Shown here in pieces: positions 7,877-16,685 of a stretch of 50,667 nucleotides of DNA. The notes under the pieces were generated by a model. That model was not told where the DNA came from. It did not search any database and saw only the letters and a list, made by a program, of their open reading frames with translations. Positions within the stretch are counted from its first letter, which is position 1. The number at the start of each line of letters is the position of its first letter. The translations under genes and the position numbers were made by a program. The stretch lies in NCBI GenBank assembly GCA_025934735.1, contig JAICWP010000028.1:1-50667 (forward strand), read 5' to 3'. Origin of the DNA: Terriglobales bacterium. Lineage in GTDB: Bacteria > Acidobacteriota > Terriglobia > Terriglobales > Acidobacteriaceae.

Positions 7877-8692
7877 ATGACTGGGCAGCAGCAGGCAATC
7901 TGCGATTTGCGCCGATTAGCGGCGCGCGTCCGTCTGAATGCCACGCGCATGGTCGCCATCCAGGGCTTCGGCTATCTCGGGCAGGCCTTGTCCTCCGCGG
8001 AAATATTTGCCGTCCTGTTCGGCAGCGGTTTGCTTCGACCCCGCCGTGACCGGTTCGTCCTGGCGCCCGGCCACTACGTCATTGGCCTCTATGCCGTCGC
8101 CGCCGAGGTAGGGCTGCTCGACCCCAGGGAACTTGAGTCCTATGGCAAAGATAGCGCGCTGCTGGAGGCCATCGGCACGGAACGCACGCCGCTGGTGGAC
8201 CTGGTGTGCGGCTCGCTGGGCCAGGGGCTCTCTGGCGCGATCGGTTTCGCGCTGGCTACTCACCTCGCGGGCGAGGACCGCGACACCTACGCCTTCGTCA
8301 GCGATGGCGAAATGCAGGAAGGGCAAACCTGGGAGGCTGCCATGTTCGCCGCCCACAACCGCCGCCGCATGGGCCGCCTTGTGGTAGTCGTGGACGTTAA
8401 CAATTCTCAGGTGGATGGCCCGGTCACATCTGTGATTGCCATCGAGCCGTTGGCGCAGAAGTGGCGCTCCTTCGGATGGCGGGTGCTGGAGGTGGATGGC
8501 CACGACGTGGACGCGCTCTCCAGTGCTTTGGCCAGCCGCTCTGCCGACGCTGAGCCGCTGGTAATTCTGGCTCGAACGGAAATCTTCGGCCGCATGCGCT
8601 CCCTTCCGTCCAGCGCAGATGGCCACTTCATCAAGCTCGACGCCACTCTGGAGCGCGCCCTGATCGCCGAATTGGAGGCTGCGCTTGCGTAA
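7877..8692 (+). CDS. Transketolase, N-terminal (TPP-binding) subunit
   Basis: 271 residues, equal to the N-terminal third of a full-length transketolase. It carries the thiamine-diphosphate/Mg region: SDGEMQEGQTWEAAMFAAHN followed by LVVVVDVNNSQ, in the usual G-D-G-E...N-N layout with Ser in place of the first Gly. LVCGSLGQGLSGAIGFAL is also typical. The partner subunit follows with an eight-base overlap, so the two are translationally coupled. Split transketolases may serve the pentose-phosphate route or specialised ketol transfer; which applies here cannot be decided. The start is the ATG at 7877. Confidence 0.9.
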   Translation: MTGQQQAICDLRRLAARVRLNATRMVAIQGFGYLGQALSSAEIFAVLFGSGLLRPRRDRFVLAPGHYVIGLYAVAAEVGLLDPRELESYGKDSALLEAIGTERTPLVDLVCGSLGQGLSGAIGFALATHLAGEDRDTYAFVSDGEMQEGQTWEAAMFAAHNRRRMGRLVVVVDVNNSQVDGPVTSVIAIEPLAQKWRSFGWRVLEVDGHDVDALSSALASRSADAEPLVILARTEIFGRMRSLPSSADGHFIKLDATLERALIAELEAALA

Positions 8693-9692
8693 CCCGCCTT
8701 ACGAAATCACGCTCAAGCCTTATGGCCAGGCGCTGCTGGAGCTGGCGCGGCAAAGGCCGGAAATCATCTGCCTGGGCGCCGACCTGACCCGCCAGACCGA
8801 GACCGACATATTTCGCGACGCCCTGCCCGAGCGCTTCATTAATGTGGGCATGGCCGAAGCCAACATGATGGGCATTGCCGGCGGCTTGGCGCGCGCCGGA
8901 CACGTGGTGTTCGTCAACACTTTCGGCGTGTTCTGCACCCGCCGCTGCTTTGACCAGGTCGCCATGGCGGTGGCGTATCCCGCGCTGAATGTAAAAATCG
9001 TCGGTTTCATGCCCGGCCTGTCCAGCCCGGGAGGCCCCAGCCACCAGGCTATTGAGGATGTGGCCCTCATGCGTGCTCTGCCCAACATGGCGGTGGTGGA
9101 GCCCGCGGATGCGCTCGAGGTCCGGCAGGCAGTGGCCGCCATTGCCGATCGCCCTGGTCCCGTGTACATGCGGCTCAAGCGCGGCGAGACCCCCATCATC
9201 TTCGACGACGGTCACCGCCTTGATCTGGATAAGGCCCAAGTGTTGGCGGGCAGCGGGCGCAGCGACGTGTGTATTATCGCGGCCGGGATGATGATTCCGG
9301 CGGCGCTGGCCGCGGCGCGCGTGTTGGAGAACAACCAGGTCGGTGTCACGGTCCTCAATGTTCCGGTCATTAAGCCGCTTGATGCGGTCACTATCGTGGC
9401 GGCGGCCCGGTACAGCCGTATCGTAATCACCGCTGAAAACCACAGCATTATAGGTGGGCTGGGCTCGGCCGTGGCCGAAGCCTTGGCCGAAGCTGGGCTG
9501 GGTGTCCCCTTGCGACGGCTCGGCATCGGCGACGTTTTTGCCGAATCTGGCAGCCGCGAATTTCTCTTCCAGCGCTACGGCCTGGGAACTCAGAACATTC
9601 TTGATGTGGCCTGGCGCGGGCTGGGGCTGGATCGGCCGGTGCCCTCCGCTCCGATAATCGAAAGCTCGCCCGGCGCTTATGCGCCGGTGTGA
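8685..9692 (+). CDS. Transketolase, C-terminal subunit
   Basis: 335 residues holding the pyrimidine-binding and C-terminal domains. Landmarks are LGADLTRQTETD, RFINVGMAEANMMGIAGGLA (the Glu that activates TPP), FVNTFGVFCTRRCFDQVA and the C-terminal VTVLNVPVIKPLD and ITAENHSIIGGLGSAVAE. Translation begins at a TTG (8685) inside the last codons of the N-terminal subunit, with GGAGG six bases upstream, so the start is well placed. The two halves should assemble as a heterotetramer. Forty-three bases separate it from a crotonase gene. Confidence 0.9.
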   Translation: MRNPPYEITLKPYGQALLELARQRPEIICLGADLTRQTETDIFRDALPERFINVGMAEANMMGIAGGLARAGHVVFVNTFGVFCTRRCFDQVAMAVAYPALNVKIVGFMPGLSSPGGPSHQAIEDVALMRALPNMAVVEPADALEVRQAVAAIADRPGPVYMRLKRGETPIIFDDGHRLDLDKAQVLAGSGRSDVCIIAAGMMIPAALAAARVLENNQVGVTVLNVPVIKPLDAVTIVAAARYSRIVITAENHSIIGGLGSAVAEALAEAGLGVPLRRLGIGDVFAESGSREFLFQRYGLGTQNILDVAWRGLGLDRPVPSAPIIESSPGAYAPV

Positions 9693-9735
9693 ACGGGTCG
9701 AGGGCGACCGAAAATTGCAAGGAAGGAAACAGACC

Positions 9736-10587
9736 ATGGCTTTCATTCAAACTCCCGAATTTGAAGAATACAAAGAGCGTTTCAAGGAGCACTACAAATT
9801 GCAGCGCCGGGATGATGGCGTCATCCTGGTGCAGGCCCATACCCGTGGCGGCCCCATCCAGCTGAGCGTGGAGAACCACCGCTCGCTGGGGCAGCTGCTG
9901 AAGACCATCGGCGCCGATCCCCAGAACGAAATCATGATTCTGACCGGCTCCGGCGAGGAATTCATGATGGATTCCGACAGCGACGGCTTCAAACTGGAGC
10001 AAGAAGACCTGGCGTATTGGGCGTATGAATACGCTTATAAGGATGGCCGAATCAACGTCAGCGCACTCATCAACGACCTGGAGATTCCTACCATTGGCGT
10101 TTTCAACGGCCCCGGATTTCACAGTGAAATTTGTCTGATGTGCGACCTCACCATCTGCAGCGAGGACGCCATCATCTACGACCTCCACTACGACATCGGG
10201 TCCGTGCCCGGTGACGGCATCCACTGCTGCTTCCAGGAACTGTTGGGGGTGAAGCGGGCCGCCTACGCGCTGCTGACCGGCGAAGCGATTGACGCCAAGA
10301 AGGCGCTGGAATACGGAATGGTGAACGAAGTTGTGCCCCGCGCCAAACTCCTGGAGCGCGCCTACCAGTTGGCCGACCACATCATGACCCAGCCGCGCAC
10401 TACCCGGCGGCTTACCACTCAGATCGTGCGCCGGCCTTGGCGGCAGCGCATCACCAATGATTTGGACGGCGGGTTTGGTATCCAGATGTTCGGCCACCTG
10501 GCGAAGAAGAAGGCCGTGCACAGCCGCAACCACATTGGCGAGACGGTGGCCTACGTGCGGAAAGGGAAGAAGAACAACTTCCACTAA
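9736..10587 (+). CDS. Crotonase-fold hydrolase, 6-oxocamphor-hydrolase-like
   Basis: 283 residues of the enoyl-CoA hydratase/isomerase superfamily. The core VPGDGIHCCFQELLG, YALLTGEAIDAKKALEYG and MVNEVVPRAKLL closely matches what I recall of 6-oxocamphor hydrolase, a crotonase that cleaves beta-diketones without CoA; candidate catalytic residues are His129 or His151 and Asp160. The N-terminal helix (FEEYKERFKEHYKLQRRDDG) is also like that branch. The ATG at 9736 follows AAGGAAAC. It lies 43 bp behind the split transketolase, so the three probably form one operon. The true substrate is unknown; an ordinary enoyl-CoA hydratase is less likely. Confidence 0.7.
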   Translation: MAFIQTPEFEEYKERFKEHYKLQRRDDGVILVQAHTRGGPIQLSVENHRSLGQLLKTIGADPQNEIMILTGSGEEFMMDSDSDGFKLEQEDLAYWAYEYAYKDGRINVSALINDLEIPTIGVFNGPGFHSEICLMCDLTICSEDAIIYDLHYDIGSVPGDGIHCCFQELLGVKRAAYALLTGEAIDAKKALEYGMVNEVVPRAKLLERAYQLADHIMTQPRTTRRLTTQIVRRPWRQRITNDLDGGFGIQMFGHLAKKKAVHSRNHIGETVAYVRKGKKNNFH

Positions 10588-10607
10588 TATCGCGGGCAGG
10601 CAAAAGT

Positions 10608-10703
10608 CTACCGCCGAGCCGCCAAGAGCGCCGAGAAGGACTTCTTAAACCAAAATCACATCGTTCAAAAATTCCTCTCGGAACTCGGCGTCTCGGCGGT
10701 GAA
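10608..10703. repeat. Palindromic ACCGCCGAG repeat between convergent genes
   Basis: ACCGCCGAGCCGCC (10610-10623) is mirrored by GGCGTCTCGGCGGT (10687-10700). It belongs to the same family as 5124-5252. It lies between the stops of the crotonase and M28 genes, ending about 10 bases from the latter. Confidence 0.7.
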
Positions 10704-10709
10704 TGAGAT

Positions 10710-12275
10710 TTACTTCCCGCCCGTCTTCGTTTTCTCGGCTGCGCTGCCGCCCAGGTCTCCAAAGGGCCACATCCCAAACATCTTCAGGATCTGGTCTTCA
10801 TGTTTTTTCGTGAGCATGGCGGCCGTCTGCTGCGGCGACCAGGGGCTGGCCAGCCGCTCCGGCCGGTCCGCAATCCAGAACGAGGTCAGCGCCATCAGCG
10901 TGCTGTCGCGGGTGAGCAGGTCGGGCTTCACTTTGTCGAAGGTGTCCACCGCGGAGTGATGCGTGTACTTGTACTCGGGCGAGTCCTGTCCCATGTTAAT
11001 GCCCGGCAGCCCCGCCAGAATGAACGGCCCGGCATCGGTGCCGAACACAGTACGGTCGTCCACCTTAACCTCGCCAAACGCCTTAACCGAATCGGTGAAT
11101 TTCTTTACCGCCGCAATCAGGTCATCACGCCCGCCCAGGTTCAGGCTGACCACCGGCCCCTGGCCGTTATCTAGGATCACCGCGCCCACGTGGTTCTTCA
11201 TCTCGTCTTTGTGCATCTTGGTGTAGGCCAGCGAGCCCAGCAGGCCCTGCTCTTCGCCGGTGAACAGCACAAACCGCATGGTGCGGCGTGGCCGTTGCCC
11301 GGATTTCATAATCGCCTCGGCGGCGCCCAGGGTAGTGGCTACGCCCACTCCATCATCGGTGGAGCCTTCGGCCAGGTCCCAGGAATCCAGGTGCCCGCCG
11401 ATCACCACCACCTGTTCCGGCTGTTCCGTTCCCGGAATCTCGCCCACCACGTTGGCGCTCTCCACCGGACCGGTCACCCGGTTCTGCACATCCAGCTTCA
11501 CCCGCACGGTCTTGCCGTGATCGAGGAAGCGCTCCAGTTGCTCCTGGTCCTCCGCAATCATGCTGACCACGGGGAGGTCGTAATAGGTGTCGAAGCCCAG
11601 CGCGCCGGTATGCGTCAGGTGCATGCCCTCGGCCATGGAACCGCCCTGCCCCCCGATGACTCCCGCCGCGTGCGCCGCATAGGCGGCCTTCAGGAAGGGT
11701 CCGAACTTGCCGAACATCTTCATCATTTCTTCTCGGCTCGGCTTATCGCCCTTCTGCACAATCAGCAGAATCTTTCCCGCCCACTTGCCCCTGTTGTCTT
11801 TTATCTCCTGGTCCAGTTGGTACATGTTGACCGGCACCAGTTCGCCCTCACTTCCGCCCTTGGGCGTGGAGCCCACCCAGCCCATCGAATCCACGCTCAG
11901 CTTCCGCTGTATGGGGGCGGTGAGCTCGGCGGTGGCGGAAAGCCTCGTCCAGCCATGCGAAAGCTGCCACTTCTCAGCGTGGACGTTGCTCAGGCCAATG
12001 GCCCGCATCCGCTCTTGTCCCCACTCGATGGCTTTGGCCGCCTGGGGCGAACCGGTGAGGCGCCCGCCAATGTTGTCGCTCAGGTCTTCCAGTTCATCGT
12101 AGGCATGGGTATCCATCATGCCTTGGCCGGCGATGGCGGTCAGGGCCGGCATGGTGCCGTCTTCAGCCGGAGAGGGGGGCGCCGACGGCGCGGGATTCGG
12201 CCCAGAGCCACACACTGCGACTCCAGTAAGAAAACAGAGGACGACGGCCAGAATGAGGGCAAATTTGATTCGCAT
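10710..12275 (-). CDS. Secreted M28-family zinc metallopeptidase
   Basis: 521 residues: signal peptide (IKFALILAVVLCFLTGVAV), a Pro-rich linker, an inserted PA-type domain and an M28 catalytic domain. Metal ligands and catalytic residues are recognisable: GGHLDSWD (His, Asp), STDDGVG (bridging Asp), FTGEEQGLLGS (catalytic Glu and ligand), VILDNGQG (Asp) and YTHHSAVDT (His). It should act as an aminopeptidase or carboxypeptidase in the periplasm or outside the cell; a lipid anchor at the Cys after the signal peptide (GVAVCGSG) is possible. The ATG at 12275 follows GGAGA. Confidence 0.9.
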   Translation of the reverse strand: MRIKFALILAVVLCFLTGVAVCGSGPNPAPSAPPSPAEDGTMPALTAIAGQGMMDTHAYDELEDLSDNIGGRLTGSPQAAKAIEWGQERMRAIGLSNVHAEKWQLSHGWTRLSATAELTAPIQRKLSVDSMGWVGSTPKGGSEGELVPVNMYQLDQEIKDNRGKWAGKILLIVQKGDKPSREEMMKMFGKFGPFLKAAYAAHAAGVIGGQGGSMAEGMHLTHTGALGFDTYYDLPVVSMIAEDQEQLERFLDHGKTVRVKLDVQNRVTGPVESANVVGEIPGTEQPEQVVVIGGHLDSWDLAEGSTDDGVGVATTLGAAEAIMKSGQRPRRTMRFVLFTGEEQGLLGSLAYTKMHKDEMKNHVGAVILDNGQGPVVSLNLGGRDDLIAAVKKFTDSVKAFGEVKVDDRTVFGTDAGPFILAGLPGINMGQDSPEYKYTHHSAVDTFDKVKPDLLTRDSTLMALTSFWIADRPERLASPWSPQQTAAMLTKKHEDQILKMFGMWPFGDLGGSAAEKTKTGGK

Positions 12276-12393
12276 GGGGGTTCTCCAACTCTTCCTAAGT
12301 GCTTTTCCGACCGCCCATTGTACTCGACTCCTTTTTCTTCGCAGTCGCTTCCCGGCCACCCGCATCTAACCAGCACAGACTTCCTGGAAGCGC

Positions 12394-12399
12394 GATAAT
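12394..12399 (+). promoter_or_regulatory. Candidate -10 (GATAAT) for a leaderless gene
   Basis: GATAAT ends six bases before the ATG at 12406; no Shine-Dalgarno sequence lies between, so the mRNA may start at the start codon. The -35 region is not convincing. Confidence 0.3.
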
Positions 12400-12405
12400 A
12401 CTGGT

Positions 12406-13422
12406 ATGCGGAGATGGTTCTCCATCGTGGCGGCCGCCCTACTGGCCGTGGCCTTGTTTGCGCCCGCCCAGGCGCAGGAACTGGCCAAGCGCCTCATCCT
12501 CAAGGATGGCTCCTATCAGGCCGTCACCAAGTGGGAGCTCAAGGGTGACCGGGTGCGCTATTACAGCGCCGAACGCAACGAGTGGGAAGAAATGCCCAAG
12601 TCCCTGGTGGACTGGGACGCGACCAATAAGTACAACCAGGCACGGGAGACCGGCGCTCCTCCGCCGGAAATTCAGCAGAAGGTAGATAAGGAGCTTGATG
12701 CTGACACTGCCGATGCGGCGCCCACGCCCCAGGCCGCTCCCGGGCTCAACCTGCCCGACTTCGAAGGTGTGTTTGTGCTCGATGCCTACCAGGGTCAGGC
12801 TCAGCTGCTGGAAATGCAGCAGACGGCGGGCGACCTGAACCGCAATCTGAAGCGCAACATCCTGACCGCTACCATCAATCCCTTATCTGCCGGCAAGCAA
12901 CTTATCGAACTGCCGGGTGGGCACGCAGCCATTCAAGTGCACACGCCCCGTCCCGGCTTTTTCATCAATTCTTCCGACGTGCAGCCTCAGGCTGCCCCGG
13001 CCACCGCCAGCACAGAGCCATCCAAGTCGAGCGGGAAATCGCCGGCTCCGAAGCAAGCACAGCCGCCAAATTCAACCGCCGCTCAATATCGGCTGGTGCG
13101 TCTCCAGCCCAAGGATGGCAAGCGCATCCTCGGGGACCTCAAGATCGCCGTCTATGGCAAGGTCACGCAGGAGCAGAAGTTTGTGCCCAGCACCGCCGAG
13201 CGCATGACCGGCAACTGGGTGAAGATCACCCCCACCGCCGACCTGCAGCCCGGGGAATATGCGGTGGTGGAAATGCTCAGCCCCAAGGAAATGAATTTGG
13301 AAGTTTGGGATTTCGGCGTCAATCCCAGCGCTCCCGCTAATCCGCTGGCCTGGAAGCCGGCCGCTCCCAAGCCCGCCAGCAACCAGCCTCCCATTCTTCA
13401 GCCCCGTCCCAAGAGCCAGTAA
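12406..13422 (+). CDS. Secreted protein of unknown function
   Basis: 338 residues with a clear signal peptide (MRRWFSIVAAALLAVALFAPAQA). Three parts can be seen. The first is a short N-terminal beta motif (KRLILKDGSYQAVTKWELKGD, RVRYYSAERNEWEEMP) that reads like a response to dimensional strain in a beta sandwich. A central domain (about 105-185, FEGVFVLDAYQ to FFINSSD) follows. After a Pro/Ala/Gln linker comes a C-terminal beta domain ending LQPGEYAVVEML and MNLEVWDFGVNP. I do not recognise a named family. It is probably periplasmic or surface-exposed. Nothing in the neighbourhood fixes its role. Confidence 0.6.
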   Translation: MRRWFSIVAAALLAVALFAPAQAQELAKRLILKDGSYQAVTKWELKGDRVRYYSAERNEWEEMPKSLVDWDATNKYNQARETGAPPPEIQQKVDKELDADTADAAPTPQAAPGLNLPDFEGVFVLDAYQGQAQLLEMQQTAGDLNRNLKRNILTATINPLSAGKQLIELPGGHAAIQVHTPRPGFFINSSDVQPQAAPATASTEPSKSSGKSPAPKQAQPPNSTAAQYRLVRLQPKDGKRILGDLKIAVYGKVTQEQKFVPSTAERMTGNWVKITPTADLQPGEYAVVEMLSPKEMNLEVWDFGVNPSAPANPLAWKPAAPKPASNQPPILQPRPKSQ

Positions 13423-13481
13423 GCGCAAGGAACGAAAGCGCCTGCTTCCATAGTGCCTTCCGACGTGCCGCGCAGCTCCTG

Positions 13482-13511
13482 TTGACAACTACCCTGCCAT
13501 TGCCATATATG
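13482..13511 (+). promoter_or_regulatory. Promoter of the padR-ADOP operon
   Basis: A consensus -35 TTGACA (13482-13487) is followed after 18 bp by TATATG (13506-13511). Transcription would begin near 13518, leaving a leader of about 15 bases before the ATG at 13533. The -10 lies inside the first operator half, which fits repression. Confidence 0.55.
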
Positions 13512-13529
13512 TTTATGCCATATATGGCA
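13501..13529. promoter_or_regulatory. Probable PadR operator
   Basis: TGCCATATATG occurs twice as a direct repeat 15 bases apart (13501-13511 and 13516-13526). The second copy extends to a perfect 14-bp palindrome, TGCCATATATGGCA (13516-13529). AT-rich palindromes over the promoter are typical PadR-family sites, so autoregulation of padR and its permease is likely. Confidence 0.6.
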
Positions 13530-13532
13530 GGC

Positions 13533-13865
13533 ATGCTGGATCGCGAACTGAAGAAGGGAAGCGCGGAGCTGCTCATCCTCTCGCTGCTGGAGCACCGCGC
13601 CCGCCACGGCTATGAGATCAATAGCTTGATTGATCAGCGCTCCGGCGGCGCTCTTCACTTTAATGTCGCGTCGCTTTACCCGCTGCTTTATCGCCTGGAG
13701 AAGCGCGGCTGGATCCAGGGCCGCTGGGTTGAAAAATCCGGGCAGCGCCGGCGCCGCTACTACCGCCTGACCGCCGCCGGCCGCGCAATGCTCAAGTCGC
13801 AGCGCGGCATCTGGCGCGAATTTGTGGCCGCCATGAACCGCGTCACGGGAATGGAAAATGCCTGA
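13533..13865 (+). CDS. PadR-family transcriptional regulator
   Basis: 110 residues forming a winged helix-turn-helix of the PadR family. Typical segments are LKKGSAELLILSLLE, HGYEINSLI, FNVASLYPLLYRLEKRGWI and the wing RRRYYRLTAAGRAML. It should repress its own operon, whose promoter overlaps the palindromic site just upstream. The ATG at 13533 is chosen because the operator ends immediately before it; 13524 is also possible but would place the start inside the operator. The gene overlaps the next by eight bases, the usual regulator-permease pair in Acidobacteria. Confidence 0.9.
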   Translation: MLDRELKKGSAELLILSLLEHRARHGYEINSLIDQRSGGALHFNVASLYPLLYRLEKRGWIQGRWVEKSGQRRRRYYRLTAAGRAMLKSQRGIWREFVAAMNRVTGMENA

Positions 13866-16605
13866 CTGGAAACACCAGATCCGCTCGCGGCTCAGCGGCG
13901 CCGGCCTGTCGCTGGCGCGCGAGTCGGAAATCGTTGAAGAACTCTCCCAGCACCTCGACGATCGTTACCAGGAGTTGTGCCGTTCCGGCATGTCGGAAAC
14001 GGAAGCGGCTCGCGCCGCTCTGGAGGAGTTCTCCGAGGAGGAACTGCAACAGCAATTCTCCCGTCGCGAGTACGCCTATTCTCAGCCGCCGGTACTAGGC
14101 GCAGACACAGGCTCCGCGCTGGGAGCACTCTGGCAGGATCTGCGTTACGCTGCCCGCCTTTTTCGCGCCAATCCTGTTTTCACTGCGGCTGCCATCATTT
14201 CTCTCGCGCTGGGCATCGGCGCCAACACCGCCATCTTCCAGATGCTGGACGCTGTGCGCCTGCGCCTGCTGCCGGTGAGAGAACCGCAGCAGCTTGCGCG
14301 CATTAGGATTCCCGAATCGCACGGCCGCACCGGCAATTTCAACGGACCCTACGCCGACTTGACCTATCCCCAGTTTGAGCAGATCCGCGACCGCCAACAG
14401 GGTTTCTCCAGCGTGTTTGCCTGGTCCGGTGACTCCTTCAACTTGAACCGGGGCGGGGAAGTGCGCAAATCCCAAGGTCTACTCGTAAGCGGCGATTTTT
14501 TCAACGTGCTTGGCGTCGGCCCGGCCCTGGGGCGCGTCTTGGAGCCCACGGACGATCGCTCCGGCTGCGGGTCGCCGGTTGCCGTACTGGGCTACGGCTT
14601 CTGGCAGCGGCAATACGGAGGCAAGGCTTCCGTTCTCGGCAGTACCCTTACCCTGAATGGGCAACCGTTCCAGATCGTGGGTGTTACCACCGCCGGTTTC
14701 TTCGGACTGGAAATCGGCCGTGCGTTCGATGTCGCGGTGCCGCTTTGCGCCGACTCCATTCTCAACCCCGAGGACCACCGCCTCACGGACCGCTTCACTT
14801 GGTGGCTGTGCGCCATGGGACGCATCAAACCAGGATGGCCGCTGGCCAAGGTCAACGCGCAACTGCAGGCGATTTCGCCCGCCGTGTTTCGGGAAACGGT
14901 GCCTCCCGCCTATGCCGCGGGAGAGGTGAAACACTATCTCGGCTTTCGCCTGGGCGCTCTGCCGGCAAGCAACGGCGTTTCTGAGTTGCGCAGCGATTAC
15001 GAAACGCCACTATGGCTGCTGCTGGGCATTGCCGGGCTCGTGCTGCTCATCGCCTGCGCTAATCTCGCCAACCTGATGCTGGCGCGCGCCAGCGCGCGCG
15101 AACGCGAAATCGCGGTGCGGCTCGCCCTGGGCGCCGCCCGCGGCCGCCTCTTGCGCCAGTTGCTGACCGAAAGCCTGTTCCTCTCCGCCATCGGTGCGCT
15201 GTTTGGGTTGGGGGTGGCCGGTCTGACCAGCCGTTTTTTGGTGCGTTATCTCAGCACCCGGGAAACCCACGTAGTTCTGAACTTGGGCACCGATTGGCGC
15301 ATGCTGGCCTTTACGGCTGCGCTGGCGGCGCTTACCTGCCTCCTGTTCGGGTTGACGCCCGCCCTTCGGGCGGTGCGGACGCCTCCCGCAGTGGCCATGA
15401 ACACCGCCGGCCGGGGCCTCACCGCCACTCGCGAGCGCTTTGGCGCGCGTCGCGTTCTGGTCGTCTGCCAGGTGGCGCTGTCGCTGGTCCTGGTGGTGGC
15501 CGCGCTCTTATTCGTGCGCAGCCTGCACAAACTGCTCACCCTCAACGCCGGCTTCCAGCGCACTGGGATTCTGGTGGTCAATACTGATTTCACGCGGCTG
15601 AATATTCCTTCCGCTCAGAGGCTGGAGTTCAAGCGCGAGCTGCTGGAGCGGATACGCGCGCTGCCCGGTGTGGAGGAGGCGGCCATCGCCATGAACGTCC
15701 CCCTCGGCGGCAATTTCTCCAACAACAATATTTTTATCAATGGCGAAAAAAAGGAGCCAGCGGACCTGAACCAGGTCAGCGATCATTTTTTCAGCACCAT
15801 GGGAACGCCGCTGCTGGCCGGCCGCGATTTCGACAACCGCGACAGCTTGAATTCGCCCGCGGTCGCGATCGTCAATCAAGCGTTTGTCCAGAAGTATTTT
15901 CCCGGCAGCAACCCGCTGGGCAAGACCTTTCGTGTCGGCGATAGCCCCGACCAGCCGCACCCACTGACAGAAATTATTGGAGTGGCCAAGAACACCAAGT
16001 ACGACGATCTGCGCAAGGATTTCCCGCCTATATCGTATTCGCCGGCCGCCCAGGACAGAGAACCCGACCCCGATGCCAGAATGCTGGTGCGCTCAACTCT
16101 CGGCCTGGGTTCGCTGATGGAGGAAGTCAAAACCGCCATCGCCCAGACCAATCCCACCATTGATTTGCAATTCAGGGTTTTCGCCGACCAGATCCAGGAG
16201 AGTTTGCTGCGCGAGCGTCTGCTGGCCATGTTGTCGGAATTTTTCGGCTTCCTGGCGGCGCTTCTGGCCACCATCGGACTCTATGGCGTGATCTCCTACA
16301 TGGTGGCGCGCCGCACGGGTGAAATCGGTATCCGCATGGCGCTCGGTGCCAACCGCCGCGACATTGTGGCCATGGTAATGCGCGAGGCGGCAACTCTGCT
16401 CGGGCTGGGATTGGTAGTAGGCGCGGTCCTGTCCTTGTTTGCCGCCCGCGCTGCTGCCGCCCTGCTTTATGGTTTGAAGCCCGACGACCCCCTGACCCTC
16501 ATCGCCTCAGCCGTTATTCTCGCCGCCGCTGCTGCTGCTGCGAGCTTTCTGCCCGCTCGGCGCGCCGCCCGCCTCGATCCCATGACTGCCCTGCGCGAAG
16601 AGTGA
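13858..16605 (+). CDS. ADOP-type ABC transporter permease (MacB/FtsX-like, orphan)
   Basis: 915 residues. An N-terminal prefix of about 85 residues (the PadR-linked permease prefix: EIVEELSQHLDDRYQEL, SETEAARAALEEF) is followed by two MacB-periplasmic-core plus FtsX-domain units. The first FtsX block has LVLLIACANLANLMLARA and REIAVRLALGAARGRLLRQL; the second, at the C terminus, has YGVISYMVARR and GEIGIRMALGANRRDI. No ATPase is encoded, which defines the acidobacterial duplicated orphan permease family. Substrate is unknown; related MacB proteins are mechanotransmitters for efflux. It is co-translated with padR. Confidence 0.92.
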   Translation: MPDWKHQIRSRLSGAGLSLARESEIVEELSQHLDDRYQELCRSGMSETEAARAALEEFSEEELQQQFSRREYAYSQPPVLGADTGSALGALWQDLRYAARLFRANPVFTAAAIISLALGIGANTAIFQMLDAVRLRLLPVREPQQLARIRIPESHGRTGNFNGPYADLTYPQFEQIRDRQQGFSSVFAWSGDSFNLNRGGEVRKSQGLLVSGDFFNVLGVGPALGRVLEPTDDRSGCGSPVAVLGYGFWQRQYGGKASVLGSTLTLNGQPFQIVGVTTAGFFGLEIGRAFDVAVPLCADSILNPEDHRLTDRFTWWLCAMGRIKPGWPLAKVNAQLQAISPAVFRETVPPAYAAGEVKHYLGFRLGALPASNGVSELRSDYETPLWLLLGIAGLVLLIACANLANLMLARASAREREIAVRLALGAARGRLLRQLLTESLFLSAIGALFGLGVAGLTSRFLVRYLSTRETHVVLNLGTDWRMLAFTAALAALTCLLFGLTPALRAVRTPPAVAMNTAGRGLTATRERFGARRVLVVCQVALSLVLVVAALLFVRSLHKLLTLNAGFQRTGILVVNTDFTRLNIPSAQRLEFKRELLERIRALPGVEEAAIAMNVPLGGNFSNNNIFINGEKKEPADLNQVSDHFFSTMGTPLLAGRDFDNRDSLNSPAVAIVNQAFVQKYFPGSNPLGKTFRVGDSPDQPHPLTEIIGVAKNTKYDDLRKDFPPISYSPAAQDREPDPDARMLVRSTLGLGSLMEEVKTAIAQTNPTIDLQFRVFADQIQESLLRERLLAMLSEFFGFLAALLATIGLYGVISYMVARRTGEIGIRMALGANRRDIVAMVMREAATLLGLGLVVGAVLSLFAARAAAALLYGLKPDDPLTLIASAVILAAAAAAASFLPARRAARLDPMTALREE

Positions 16606-16634
16606 CTTGATCGTGTCAGCCGTACTTCCCAATG

Positions 16635-16668
16635 AAAAGGGCCGGCGCTGAATGCCGGCCCGTGTTTT
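16635..16668. terminator. Bidirectional intrinsic terminator
   Basis: A perfect 8-bp stem GGGCCGGC/GCCGGCCC (16639-16646 and 16654-16661) with a 7-base loop is preceded by AAAA and followed by GTGTTTT. It sits between the convergent ADOP and OmpA-like genes and can serve both. Confidence 0.8.
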
Positions 16669-16685
16669 CCCTCGCTGTATGCAGC

